From positions 1,457,001 through 1,521,000 of the forward strand of contig NZ_CP130318.1 of NCBI RefSeq assembly GCF_032268605.1: 64,000 bases of DNA, given 5' to 3'. Origin of the DNA: Paenibacillus aurantius. Lineage in GTDB: Bacteria > Bacillota > Bacilli > Paenibacillales > NBRC-103111. Shown piece by piece: positions 1 through 8,617 of this stretch (position 1 is the stretch's first letter; every line of letters starts with the position of its first letter). The notes under the pieces are model-generated. The model was not told the DNA's origin. It saw only the letters and a program-made list of their open reading frames with translations, and did no database searches. The position numbers and the translations under genes were made by a program.

Positions 1-1
1 A

Positions 2-613
2 TTGCGGAATCCGGTGCAGCGCGCTTACCTGCTAGCCGATCCCGACCGGTTGCCGCTTCCGGTCAGCCGTCTCGGCGGCGAGGATCTGCTGATCGAGCTG
101 CCCGCAATGGACGACTCCGTTACGATCCCGGTCGTGGCGCTGGAGTTCGAGGGCGAGCTGGATGCGAATCCGGTTCCGCTGCTGGTTGAGACTGATTATC
201 CGAGTGTGTTCGGCGCCTTCGACGCCGATCTTGCCGGTCCTTGCGTACGCTATGACACAGGGAAGAAGGACCGCGACAACCTGATCGGCTGGCAGAGCCC
301 GCAGGACGAAGCCTCCTGGTCGTTTCGCGTGAACGGACCGGGACGATTCGGAGTCACCGTGACGTATGGTGCCGAGGCGGCGGGAGGCACTCTGCTGCTG
401 GCCGTCGCGCCGAAGCCGGCGCACTCCGATGTGCCGCCGCTTAAGCTTGCGGCTGCAATCGAAGGGACCGGGGGCGGTCTCGCCTTCCGTAGCGTGGGAA
501 TGGGACATGTGGACATCCCGGAAGCGGGCGAGTACACGCTCACGCTGCGGGCGGACGGCCTGCCGGCGGATTCCGGACTATGCGTAAAAGCCATCCAATG
601 GGAACGGAGCTGA
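2..613 (+). CDS. Alpha-L-fucosidase (GH29-like), C-terminal part, cut by window edge
   Basis: The frame is open from the first base, so this is the end of a longer gene that starts before the window. The visible 203 residues begin with a stretch typical of the end of a GH29 catalytic domain (RAYLLADPDRLPLPV, then a strand ending in VVALEFEG). A beta-sandwich-like C-terminal domain follows (YDTGKKDRDNLIGWQSP, then a Gly-rich strand region). Family knowledge: these enzymes release L-fucose from glycans with a catalytic Asp that lies outside the window, so activity cannot be checked here. The stop at 611-613 is five bases before the cupin start, which suggests one transcript. The call rests on recognition of the C-terminal region only. 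Confidence 0.65.
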   Translation: MRNPVQRAYLLADPDRLPLPVSRLGGEDLLIELPAMDDSVTIPVVALEFEGELDANPVPLLVETDYPSVFGAFDADLAGPCVRYDTGKKDRDNLIGWQSPQDEASWSFRVNGPGRFGVTVTYGAEAAGGTLLLAVAPKPAHSDVPPLKLAAAIEGTGGGLAFRSVGMGHVDIPEAGEYTLTLRADGLPADSGLCVKAIQWERS

Positions 614-618
614 GGAGC

Positions 619-1005
619 ATGGAGGTCAGAAATTTTCTCGAGGCGGAGCTCACATCGGGCGTAAGCCATCACGGCGAAGGAGAGGTGCGGAGCGTCCGTT
701 TGTACGGCGGGACCGACTTTGCAACGCCGCTCCGGTTTCTGTATTACACGGTCATTCCGCCAGGAACCTCGATCGGTTACCACCGGCACAAGGACGACGA
801 GGAAATGTACATCATTCTGGAGGGCCGCGGGCTGATGTCGGTGGACGGGGAGACGCGTGAAGTCAAGGCGGGCGATGCCGTCCTGAACCGGCCGTTCGGC
901 AGCCATGGACTGAAGAATCACACGGAGGAAGACCTGCGCCTGCTCGTCTTCGAGGTGACCCAGTGTCCCTCCGCCAACGCGGGGACCGGAGGGCCGCAGG
1001 CATAA
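619..1005 (+). CDS. Cupin-domain protein
   Basis: A 128-residue single-domain cupin. The metal-binding set is visible as H55, H57 and E61 or E62 in motif 1 (GYHRHKDDEE) and H96 in motif 2 (PFGSHGLKN). I chose the ATG at 619 because GAGGAG lies just before it; the frame is open further upstream (ATG at 580) but that would overlap the fucosidase end. Small cupins of this type bind sugars or act as isomerases or epimerases; the substrate cannot be told. It follows the fucosidase closely and a terminator comes after it, so it may serve the same sugar pathway. Confidence 0.75.
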   Translation: MEVRNFLEAELTSGVSHHGEGEVRSVRLYGGTDFATPLRFLYYTVIPPGTSIGYHRHKDDEEMYIILEGRGLMSVDGETREVKAGDAVLNRPFGSHGLKNHTEEDLRLLVFEVTQCPSANAGTGGPQA

Positions 1006-1062
1006 GCGGGGCGGCCTTGCAGGGCAAGAAAGTGGATGACGGATGGATAACAATTTCGGATG

Positions 1063-1094
1063 GAGGGACGGCAGAGGCGGTCTCTCTTTTTTTT
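1063..1094 (+). terminator. Intrinsic terminator after fucosidase-cupin
   Basis: The arms GAGGGAC (1063-1069) and GTCTCTC (1080-1086) pair with one G-T wobble, and a run of eight T follows. It separates the fucosidase/cupin unit from the ABC permeases. Confidence 0.65.
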
Positions 1095-1224
1095 GTGCCG
1101 GGATTGCCCTGATCATAAAAAAACACAGGTCGCCTCAAAGATACCACATGGGCTCTCCCAACCCCCTATAGTATGATGAGACCAACAAACAGGGACAACC
1201 AGATCACCAGAAAGGGGAGACGAC

Positions 1225-2181
1225 ATGGCTTCCAAAATGGACATCGCCCGCGAAGGCATTTTGACGTTTAACGATAGCAAAGCCAAGCGCTCGTTCATCA
1301 TGAAGCATTGGCCGTTATACGCGATTTCGATTCCGGGGCTCTTGTATTTCATCATCTTCAAGTACATTCCGCTTTTCGGCTCGGTCATCGCGTTTCAGGA
1401 CTACAACATTTTCAAAGGCATTAGGGGCAGTAAATGGGTGGGGCTCGAGCATTTTCAACGCATGTTCGAATACCATGAATTTCTGATGATTCTGAAAAAT
1501 ACGCTTCTGATCGGATTGTACGATCTTGTCTTCGCTTTCCCGATTCCGATCCTTCTTGCGCTTCTCCTCAACGAGATCCGCTTCCATGGATACAAGCGCG
1601 TCGTGCAGACGGTCATCTACATGCCGCACTTCCTCTCCTGGGTCATCGTCGGCGGCGTAGTCGTCGCTCTGCTGTCCCCTTCGACCGGAGTGGTGAACCA
1701 TTCGCTCGGCTGGTTCGGCATCGAACCGATCTACTTCCTCGGGGAGAACAGCTACATCCGGACCATTCTCATCGGGTCGGGCATCTGGAAAGACAGCGGT
1801 TGGGGCACGATTATCTATCTCGCTGCCATCGCGGGCATCAACCCCGACCTGTACGAAGCGGCCGAGATGGACGGAGCCGGCAAGTTCAGACAGGTTATGG
1901 CGATCACCGTGCCCTCCATTCTGCCGGTCATCACGATATTGTTCCTGCTCCACATCGGACGGTTTCTCGATTTCGGCTTCGAACGCGTCTTCGTCTTCCT
2001 CAACTCGCTCAACAGCGAGAACGGCGAAATTCTTGACACCTACGTGTACCGGGCCGGCCTGGTCGACCGCCAGTACAGCTATACGACCGCCATCGGATTG
2101 TTCAAATCAATCGTCGGCCTCGTGCTTATCGTCGCCGGCAACTCGCTCAGCAAAAAGGCAAGCGGCGAAGGCCTGTATTAA
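1225..2181 (+). CDS. Sugar ABC transporter permease, LplB type
   Basis: 318 residues with about six membrane segments (for example LYAISIPGLLYFIIF near residue 31 and the IVGGVVVALL region near 145). The EAA loop that contacts the ATPase is at about 208-228 (YEAAEMDGAGKF followed by VPSILPV). This fits the CUT1 subfamily permeases of the LplB type that Paenibacillus uses for oligosaccharides. RBS AGAAAGGGGAG lies before ATG 1225. It pairs with the next permease 21 bases downstream. No solute-binding protein or ATPase gene is nearby; CUT1 systems often share an MsmX-like ATPase, but a missing binding protein is less usual. Confidence 0.9.
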   Translation: MASKMDIAREGILTFNDSKAKRSFIMKHWPLYAISIPGLLYFIIFKYIPLFGSVIAFQDYNIFKGIRGSKWVGLEHFQRMFEYHEFLMILKNTLLIGLYDLVFAFPIPILLALLLNEIRFHGYKRVVQTVIYMPHFLSWVIVGGVVVALLSPSTGVVNHSLGWFGIEPIYFLGENSYIRTILIGSGIWKDSGWGTIIYLAAIAGINPDLYEAAEMDGAGKFRQVMAITVPSILPVITILFLLHIGRFLDFGFERVFVFLNSLNSENGEILDTYVYRAGLVDRQYSYTTAIGLFKSIVGLVLIVAGNSLSKKASGEGLY

Positions 2182-2202
2182 TCGGAAAGAGGGGATATTG
2201 TC

Positions 2203-3072
2203 GTGCCTTTAACCAACGGCCAGCGTGCCTTCCAGTGGTTCAACATGATTCTGATGTTCGTCATCGGTCTGGCTATGGTGCTTCCGATGCTGCACGTCAT
2301 TGCGCAGTCCTTGAGCGACGCTCCCGCGATCAACAGCGGGGCCGTCGGTCTGTGGCCCGTCGGGTTTACGACGGAGAACTACCATCTCATCCTGAAAGAC
2401 GGCACCATGTGGCTCGCCTTCCGCAACAGCGTCATCGTCACGGTTGCGGGCACGCTCATCAATCTCGCCGCGACAGCAAGCCTCGCTTATCCGCTGTCTC
2501 GGCCGGAATACCTGTACCGCAAAGCGGCGCTCGTTCTCGTGCTCATTACGATGATTTTTCACGCGCCGTTGATTCCGAACTACCTGCTGCTCAAAAACCT
2601 TCACATGCTCAACACGCTTTGGGTCCTCATCATCCCGGGTGCCATCAGCGCCTACAACCTGTTCGTCATGCGCTCCTTCTTCGTCAACCTGCCGAACGAG
2701 CTGCTCGACTCGGCGCGTATCGACGGCTGCGGCGAATTCCGCATGATCTGGAAGATCGTGCTGCCGCTGTCCAAGCCGGTGATGGCGACCATGGGCATCA
2801 TGTACGCCGTCGGCAACTGGAACATGTACTCGCAGGCCATCTATTATATCGACAAACGGTCGCTTCTCCTTCTGCAGGTGCGGCTGCGGGAAATCGTCAT
2901 TACGGACAATATGGGCGCCTCCGATATCACGTCGGACCTGATCAACCTCATCTCGCCGGAAGGGCTCAAGATGGCGGTCATCGTGTTCGCCACCATTCCG
3001 ATCATGCTGGTGTATCCGTTCCTGCAGAAGCACTTTATCAAGGGCATGCTCGTTGGTTCGATCAAGTCGTAA
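2203..3072 (+). CDS. Sugar ABC transporter permease, YtcP/AraQ type
   Basis: 289 residues, starting with GTG after AAGAGGGGATATT. Six membrane segments are expected. The EAA loop is visible at about 164-185 (ELLDSARIDGCGEF, then VLPLSKPV). This is the second half of the heterodimeric CUT1 channel with the upstream LplB-type gene. The C-terminus (YPFLQKHFIKGMLVGSIK) is the standard ending of this family. The next gene starts 36 bases later, so the three genes look like one operon. Confidence 0.9.
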   Translation: MPLTNGQRAFQWFNMILMFVIGLAMVLPMLHVIAQSLSDAPAINSGAVGLWPVGFTTENYHLILKDGTMWLAFRNSVIVTVAGTLINLAATASLAYPLSRPEYLYRKAALVLVLITMIFHAPLIPNYLLLKNLHMLNTLWVLIIPGAISAYNLFVMRSFFVNLPNELLDSARIDGCGEFRMIWKIVLPLSKPVMATMGIMYAVGNWNMYSQAIYYIDKRSLLLLQVRLREIVITDNMGASDITSDLINLISPEGLKMAVIVFATIPIMLVYPFLQKHFIKGMLVGSIKS

Positions 3073-3108
3073 CCGGAGTTGCATGACGTTCAATAGGGAG
3101 GCGGGACC

Positions 3109-4305
3109 ATGAACGAAACAGCTGTGCGGGAACGCCTGATGCAAGCCATCGGCCATACCGACATCTTCGATACGCATACCCATCTGGTGGGCGGCAGGCT
3201 TGGAGCCGCCGATTTCTGGGAGATCGCCCACTACTTCTGGCTGTTCCGTGAGCTGCAGGCGGCGGGTTATCCGGCCGATGCCGCGGAGCTGCCGGAAGAC
3301 GAGCGGATGGAGGCCTTCCTCGCCGCTCACCGGGCCTCGAAGCATACGATGATGAACAAGGCGCTCACCCGGATCATGCTTGATCTGTACGGCATCGAGC
3401 TGACCGACGCGGCATCGGTCCAGGCGGCGGACGCCGCGGTCAAGGCCGCGGCCGTCCGCACGGACTGGGCCCAGGAGGTGGCCGACCGGGCGAGGGTCCG
3501 GGAGTTTGTGGTCAATCATCCGGATCACGCTGCCTTTGTCGGGATGCGCCGCAATGCCGTGCTCGTGCCTCGGATCGACGGAAGGCTGGTGCGTTGGGCC
3601 GAAGCCATGGCGGGAAGTCCCTTCCCCGAACGAGAACTGGAAGATGTCCGCAGGACGCTGGAAGAACTCTTCCGCGGCTACCGGGATAGCGGTTGTCCGG
3701 GCATCATGACGACGCTCGGCCGCATGACGGAGGCCGCGAACAGCGCGTTCGCGCTGAAGGCGGGGATCACGCAAGACCAGGCGATGGTCCACGTGCTTCA
3801 TGCCGTTTGCGCGGCCGCCGAGCAGCATGGGCTGTTCGTGCAGTTGTTTGTGGGCGTGGAGCGCTCCTGGGGCCGCGAACCGGTGCCGGCGAACGATCCC
3901 GAGCGGATTCTGAAGCTGACCGGGCTGTTCGACCGGTACAAAGGCCCGTTCGAACTTGTCGTCGCTTCGGAGATCAACAACCTCGACGTCGTGCAGGCGG
4001 CTTGGAATTACCCGAACGTCCACACGGGCGGACTGTGGTGGTTCAACTTCCGTTCCTCCACGTACAAGACGGTCATGCAATATCGGCTGGAGGCGCTGGC
4101 GCCGGTCAAGTCGTCCCTGGTCGTCTCCGACTCGCGGTGCATGGAATGGGTTTACGGCAAAGTGTGGCTGATCCGGACGGCATTAGCCGAGTTCCTCGCC
4201 GATCGGGTGTGCGCCGGCTGGCTGGACGAAGAGGAAGCGCTCGAATTGGCGCGTATGTGGCTGTATGAGAGCGCAGCTAAGAGGTATGGCATTATAGAAA
4301 AATAG
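3109..4305 (+). CDS. Uronate-isomerase-like amidohydrolase
   Basis: 398 residues. The N-terminal FDTHTHL places the metal-binding HxH of the amidohydrolase superfamily at H23/H25. The later SDSR near residue 343 and the overall order resemble glucuronate/galacturonate isomerase (UxaC family, COG1904), which interconverts aldo- and keto-uronic acids. It is shorter than classical UxaC (about 470), so it is a divergent member and the substrate is uncertain. RBS AGGGAGGCGGGACC precedes ATG 3109. Position behind two sugar permeases suggests that it works on the transported sugar. Confidence 0.65.
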   Translation: MNETAVRERLMQAIGHTDIFDTHTHLVGGRLGAADFWEIAHYFWLFRELQAAGYPADAAELPEDERMEAFLAAHRASKHTMMNKALTRIMLDLYGIELTDAASVQAADAAVKAAAVRTDWAQEVADRARVREFVVNHPDHAAFVGMRRNAVLVPRIDGRLVRWAEAMAGSPFPERELEDVRRTLEELFRGYRDSGCPGIMTTLGRMTEAANSAFALKAGITQDQAMVHVLHAVCAAAEQHGLFVQLFVGVERSWGREPVPANDPERILKLTGLFDRYKGPFELVVASEINNLDVVQAAWNYPNVHTGGLWWFNFRSSTYKTVMQYRLEALAPVKSSLVVSDSRCMEWVYGKVWLIRTALAEFLADRVCAGWLDEEEALELARMWLYESAAKRYGIIEK

Positions 4306-4314
4306 CTTGTAATG

Positions 4315-4344
4315 GCAGAGGCGGGTCCTGAGACTCGCCTCTGC
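4315..4344 (+). terminator. Possible terminator hairpin after the permease operon
   Basis: A 13-base arm GCAGAGGCGGGTC pairs with 4332-4344 with one wobble, loop CTGA. No T-run follows, so it may be only an RNA-end stabilising hairpin. The rest of 4345-4580 shows nothing I can name. Confidence 0.4.
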
Positions 4345-4581
4345 TGCCATATAGAGCAACCCCCGCATAGCAACCCCTTGACTTATCCATCCCTGCATAG
4401 CTTCCCTTGCGCAGCTTTTTTCCGGCATCCTAACGGGTCGGTACGACAGCCTTAATGCGATCCTCCTCCCATTCGGTCTTAAGAAAACACAGCGGCAGCG
4501 AAAGAAACGACATGTTCAGGCAAACGGGACGGATGCTATCATGAGAGCGATTTCAAATTAGGAAGGGTGGGAAATCGTACC

Positions 4582-7323
4582 ATGATCAGGTTCAAACGTC
4601 TTTGTCTAAGTGTCGTTGCTTCGCTGCTGCCATTCGTTCAGGTTCCCGTCGCCTCGGCGGAATCGCAGGCTTCCGCCGTAGGTGATCCGGCGGTCAATCT
4701 TGCGCTCGGGCACCCCGCCAAGGCCAGCTCGGGAACGGCCGCGAACGCCGTTGACGGCAATGCCGCTACCGTGTGGCAGCCGGCCGCTGCAGACCGCCAA
4801 GACAACATGAACGTATGGATGTATGTCGATTTGGGGGCAAAGAAGCATTTCAACAAAGTCCTACTCAGCCTAAATCGCGCGGATAACTTGAAAGAGTACA
4901 AGATTATGGTATCGGACGATGCGATCGCTTGGACGGAGGCGTACGTCAAAAACCAGGGACTCAGCGCTACGGAAGGGGCCGTATTCCCGGCAGTCGAGGC
5001 GCGTTATGTCAAAGTCGACTTCACTCTCAGCAAGGACCTGAACGTGCAGCTGTCCGAGCTGGCCGTCTACAGCGGCACGGAACAAGCGGCGCCGGATAAC
5101 CTGAAGCGGATCTATTTCGTTGACGAAGAAGGGAAAGAGTACCTGTTTAACGGCGAGATCCGCCTGTTGAAGGGCACGGCGAAGCCGATGACACTGAAGG
5201 GCGAGCTTGACACCGGAGAAGGGATCGATCTGACGAATATCGCGAAAACCTTCCTGTCCACCACACCGGACGTTACGATCGACCCGGCAGGAACGCTTAT
5301 AGCGAACACGGTGGGCACTGCCCTCATTCAAGCCGTGGTAAGGGTCAACGGGACGGATGTGAAGACGGGCGACCTGTGGGCGGTCGTCGACGATCCGGAC
5401 GAATTCCGGACGGAAGAGATCGTCGTGAACTCGACGCTGACCCATCCGAGGATGAAGACCGAGATCGGACAACCCGCCCTTCTGGAACCGGGCGACACCT
5501 ATCCGGGCGTTACGGTCAGCTCCAACGTATACGGCACGATAAGCGGCACGCTGCTGCTGGACGGTGAGACCGCAAAGGCAGCGATTCCGCAAACCCCGCT
5601 CGTCAAGGGAGAGTCGGTTAAGCTTACGGTGCCCGGCAAGGCGGATAAGCAGGGACAGTATGAGCTCCGTCTGAAGATCGAGCAAGCGGGCAAGGCCCCG
5701 GTGTACGATTCGTTTTATTTTACGGCTTGGAAAGAGAAGGACATTCCGAAGAACCAAAGCGGGATCGCTTTCCCCGGCAAGAAGGGTAAGCTGGTGTACG
5801 TCGGTGACTTCCGGGGCAACCGGATTCTCGATTTCTCTAATGCGGGGTACGGAGGCGGCGGTGTGAAGCTGCCGGACGTGAAGACGGAGGTGACCCTAGC
5901 GCCGGGCGATGGCGACGATACGGCGCGCATCCAGGCGGCCATCGACCAGGTGGCGCAGATGCCGGCGGGCAAGGACGGATTCCGGGGGGCGGTCCTGCTG
6001 AAGAAAGGCAAGTATGAGGTGGCCGGTACGCTCACGATAACGGCAGGCGGCATCGTGCTCCGCGGCGAAGGCGATGGCGAGAATGGTACACTTATTTACG
6101 GTACGGGCGACAAGGCGCGCAATCTGATCGAAATCGGAAAGAATATCGGCCTTACGCTCGATCCCGCATCGAAGAAGGACATCACCGACCTTTATGTTCC
6201 CTCCGGTGCCCGTTCGTTCCATGTGGACGACGCAAGCGCCTACCGGGTCGGCGACAAGGTGGTCGTCCGCCGGGTCGGGAACGACCGTTGGATTCACGAG
6301 ATCGGCATGGACTACATTTACAACCGGCCGGGGGGCGGAGCGACCCAGTGGACGGCTTTCAACCTCGACTTTGACCGGATAATTACGGCCGTTGACGGCA
6401 ATACGGTGACGGTGGATGCGCCGATTGCGAACGCCATCGAGCGCAAGTGGGGCGGCGGCCAGCTGTACAAATACAGCGATGATGCGCGCATTGAGCAGGT
6501 TGGCGTCGAGAGCATGCGGGTCGATACGGAATTCGATCCGAGCGTGATCGATACCGTGATGGACAACGGAACGACCGACCCGTATTACGCCGATGAGAAG
6601 CATGCCGAACGCTTCGTCGTGTTCAACGCGGTGAAGAACGGCTGGGTGCGAAACGTAACGGGCTATCACCTGTCTTACTCCCTTGTCCAGATGAGCCGCA
6701 ACGCCAAGTGGATTACCGTACAGGACAGCAAGATGTACGATATGGTCAGCATCATTACGGGCGGCAGACGCTACGTCTTCCACATCATGGGCCAGCTGAA
6801 CCTCGTGCAGCGGGTTCACGTCGAGACGGCGCGCCACGCCTTCGTCGTCGACAGCCGCGTGCAGGGGCCGAACGTCTTCCTGGACGGCACGGCGACGGAC
6901 AACTACAACACGAGCGAACCCCATCACCGTTGGTCGGTCGGCGGCCTGTTCGACAGCATCAAGGCGCCGATCTCGATCCGCGACCGGGCATGGCTCGGCA
7001 GCGGCCACGGCTGGGCGGGCGCCAATTACGTGACCTGGAACACGGAAGGAGAGCTCACGAGTCAGCAGCCTCCAACGGCGCAAAACTATGCGATCGGCCA
7101 CGTCGGCGAGAAGGTGCCGGGCCTCGTGCCCTCCGATTACGACAGCCGCCCGCGCAGCGACGGATACTGGGATTCGTTCGGCAAGCATGTAGGGCTGAAG
7201 AGCCTCTACAAGCAGCAGCTGGAGGATCGGCTGGGCAAGAAGGCGTTGAAGAATATTAAGGCGGACGGCGACCAGGAAGACGAACACGATGAGGAAGACG
7301 GGCGTTACGAGGACGATAACTAA
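4582..7323 (+). CDS. Secreted CBM32 plus right-handed beta-helix (pectate-lyase-like) protein
   Basis: 913 residues from ATG 4582 (RBS GGAAGGGTGG upstream; an in-frame GTG at 4567 is less likely). A signal peptide ends around VPVASA-ES (residue 26). A discoidin/F5-8C carbohydrate-binding domain follows (about 40-175, starting NLALGHPAKASSGTAANAVDG and ending in LSELAVYSG). Ig-like segments come next, then a beta-helix core whose entry GDGDDTARIQAAIDQV (about 440) is typical of pectate-lyase_3 / polygalacturonase-like folds. The C-terminal tail is strongly acidic (EDEHDEEDGRYEDD). Likely role: extracellular binding and cleavage of plant or uronic-acid polysaccharide, which would match the uronate-isomerase-like gene upstream. 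Catalytic residues are not assigned. Confidence 0.7.
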   Translation: MIRFKRLCLSVVASLLPFVQVPVASAESQASAVGDPAVNLALGHPAKASSGTAANAVDGNAATVWQPAAADRQDNMNVWMYVDLGAKKHFNKVLLSLNRADNLKEYKIMVSDDAIAWTEAYVKNQGLSATEGAVFPAVEARYVKVDFTLSKDLNVQLSELAVYSGTEQAAPDNLKRIYFVDEEGKEYLFNGEIRLLKGTAKPMTLKGELDTGEGIDLTNIAKTFLSTTPDVTIDPAGTLIANTVGTALIQAVVRVNGTDVKTGDLWAVVDDPDEFRTEEIVVNSTLTHPRMKTEIGQPALLEPGDTYPGVTVSSNVYGTISGTLLLDGETAKAAIPQTPLVKGESVKLTVPGKADKQGQYELRLKIEQAGKAPVYDSFYFTAWKEKDIPKNQSGIAFPGKKGKLVYVGDFRGNRILDFSNAGYGGGGVKLPDVKTEVTLAPGDGDDTARIQAAIDQVAQMPAGKDGFRGAVLLKKGKYEVAGTLTITAGGIVLRGEGDGENGTLIYGTGDKARNLIEIGKNIGLTLDPASKKDITDLYVPSGARSFHVDDASAYRVGDKVVVRRVGNDRWIHEIGMDYIYNRPGGGATQWTAFNLDFDRIITAVDGNTVTVDAPIANAIERKWGGGQLYKYSDDARIEQVGVESMRVDTEFDPSVIDTVMDNGTTDPYYADEKHAERFVVFNAVKNGWVRNVTGYHLSYSLVQMSRNAKWITVQDSKMYDMVSIITGGRRYVFHIMGQLNLVQRVHVETARHAFVVDSRVQGPNVFLDGTATDNYNTSEPHHRWSVGGLFDSIKAPISIRDRAWLGSGHGWAGANYVTWNTEGELTSQQPPTAQNYAIGHVGEKVPGLVPSDYDSRPRSDGYWDSFGKHVGLKSLYKQQLEDRLGKKALKNIKADGDQEDEHDEEDGRYEDDN

Positions 7324-7462
7324 GCCGACAATAGTGTTCGATGCGCTTCAGGCAGGAGCCTATCGTAGCGGGGATGATCTTTATTAACAGGTAAGGGGGC
7401 CTTGCTTCAAAGAGAAATGTCTACTCGAGTTCTTCGAAACTAATTTATCGAGACATAATAGG

Positions 7463-7498
7463 GCCGGCGCTTTCCTATACAGGGGCGTCGGCTTTTTT
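7463..7498 (+). terminator. Intrinsic terminator after the beta-helix gene
   Basis: GCCGGCGC (7463-7470) pairs with GCGTCGGC (7485-7492) with one wobble, followed by six T. The 140 bases between the stop codon and this hairpin show nothing else. Confidence 0.7.
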
Positions 7499-7604
7499 AT
7501 TTAAAAACTCAGAGGCCGAACCACCCATGTGATTACGACCTCCGAGTTGTTACTTCATCCCGTTCCAGCCATGGCAATGGAAAAAGGGGTGAGGCGGCTC
7601 CGGT

Positions 7605-8390
7605 TTATAAGGCTTCGTCGTCCGGCCGGGCGATTAGGACTTTAACACCTTTGGCTTCCAACTCCTGGATGACGTTCAAGCTTGCTTCGTCGTCCGTTAT
7701 CATCACATCCATGTCTTCCGCCGGGAGCACCTTGGCAAAAAAGTCCTGCCCCACTTTATCATAAGGAGCCAAGGCGACTACCTTCCGGGACACCCTTGCG
7801 GCTTCGCGGCTGATCGCCGCCGCCTCCGGAGTGGAGGTGGTGATGCCGTTCGCGGAAATCCCTCCTCCCGTAAGGAAGCAGGTGTCTAACGAGAACTGGC
7901 GGATAAAATCGAGGGCGAGCGAATCCGAGATGTTGCCCGAGCTCTTGACCTTGCCGCCGATCAGATAAACCTCCACCGACTCTCTGGCTTTCAAAGCATC
8001 GGCGATTGTAACGGAGTTGGTCACCACGGTAAAGGGGCAGTCGGGCAGATGCTCCAGCATGCCGTAGTGAATGCCCGCCCCTCCGATAAATACGGAATCG
8101 TTCTCCCGGATGATGGAGGCGGCCATTTTGGCGATCGCTTTCTGCCGGGGTGTGGCTTCCCCATACCGCTGTTCCGTAGGGAGGGGAGCGCTTCGTACGG
8201 GGGAGGCGGGAATGGCTCCGCCATGAGTCCGTTTCAGCAGTCCTTTCTCCTCCATGATGGTAAGATCCCGCCGTATGGAATCGATGGACAGCTCGAACCG
8301 GTCGGCCAATTCCTTGGCCAGAACACGGCCGTTCTTCTCCAGAAGCTCCAGGATGATGTCGCGACGTTCGTCAGAAAACAAGGGAGACAC
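7605..8390 (-). CDS. DeoR-family transcriptional regulator
   Basis: 261 residues. The N-terminal winged helix-turn-helix (about 8-60: RRDIILELLEKNGRV, LSIDSIRRDLTIMEEKGLLKRTHGG) is the DeoR signature. The C-terminal DeoRC effector domain binds a sugar phosphate (GGAGIHYGM, then TNSVTIADAL and LIGGKV). Such proteins repress sugar-use genes until a phosphorylated intermediate binds. RBS AGGTGTCTCCC is weak. A minus-strand promoter and two repeated elements lie upstream, which suggests autoregulation or control of the divergent genes. The true target is not evident from the neighbours. Confidence 0.88.
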   Translation of the reverse strand: MSPLFSDERRDIILELLEKNGRVLAKELADRFELSIDSIRRDLTIMEEKGLLKRTHGGAIPASPVRSAPLPTEQRYGEATPRQKAIAKMAASIIRENDSVFIGGAGIHYGMLEHLPDCPFTVVTNSVTIADALKARESVEVYLIGGKVKSSGNISDSLALDFIRQFSLDTCFLTGGGISANGITTSTPEAAAISREAARVSRKVVALAPYDKVGQDFFAKVLPAEDMDVMITDDEASLNVIQELEAKGVKVLIARPDDEAL

Positions 8391-8425
8391 CTCTTTCGTG
8401 TAAGATTATCACCGGTGATGCTGTC

Positions 8426-8455
8426 AGTATATTCCTGTTTATTCCGTTTCGTCAA
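8426..8455 (-). promoter_or_regulatory. Promoter for the deoR-type gene
   Basis: On the minus strand, TTGACG (-35, 8450-8455) and TATACT (-10, 8426-8431) are 18 bases apart. The first copy of the repeat TGTTTATTCCGTTTC (8436-8450, plus strand) lies between and over the -35, as a repressor operator would. Confidence 0.6.
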
Positions 8456-8505
8456 ACATTTAGTTTCGTTATTTTACTTTTTTATTAATGTTTATTCCCG
8501 TTTCC
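8436..8505. repeat. Direct repeat pair, likely DeoR operator
   Basis: TGTTTATTCCGTTTC (8436-8450) recurs as TGTTTATTCCCGTTTCC (8489-8505) in the same direction, about 53 bases apart, between divergent genes. DeoR-family operators are often repeated direct elements. Confidence 0.5.
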
Positions 8506-8528
8506 TCTTTATGATCTAGAATAAATCC

Positions 8529-8557
8529 TTGACAGAAGGATAGAGAGCATTCATAAT
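8529..8557 (+). promoter_or_regulatory. Sigma-A-type promoter for the RNA-ligase-like gene
   Basis: TTGACA (8529-8534), a 17-base spacer, then CATAAT (8552-8557). It lies about 60 bases before the gene start at 8618. Confidence 0.6.
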
Positions 8558-8617
8558 TCACCCAATATATTCCAGTCCCAAACGCTTATTTTGTTGGGAT
8601 AGAGAGGAGGACTAAGG

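Noticed and set aside
2209-4080. A 623-codon open frame on the minus strand opposite the second permease and uronate-isomerase-like gene
   Set aside because: It is the mirror of strongly conserved plus-strand genes; long antisense frames are common in GC-rich DNA, and its product is Arg/His/Asp-rich with no domain.
5896-7287. Minus-strand frame opposite the beta-helix gene
   Set aside because: No ribosome site or domain; the plus-strand gene has a signal peptide and recognisable domains throughout.
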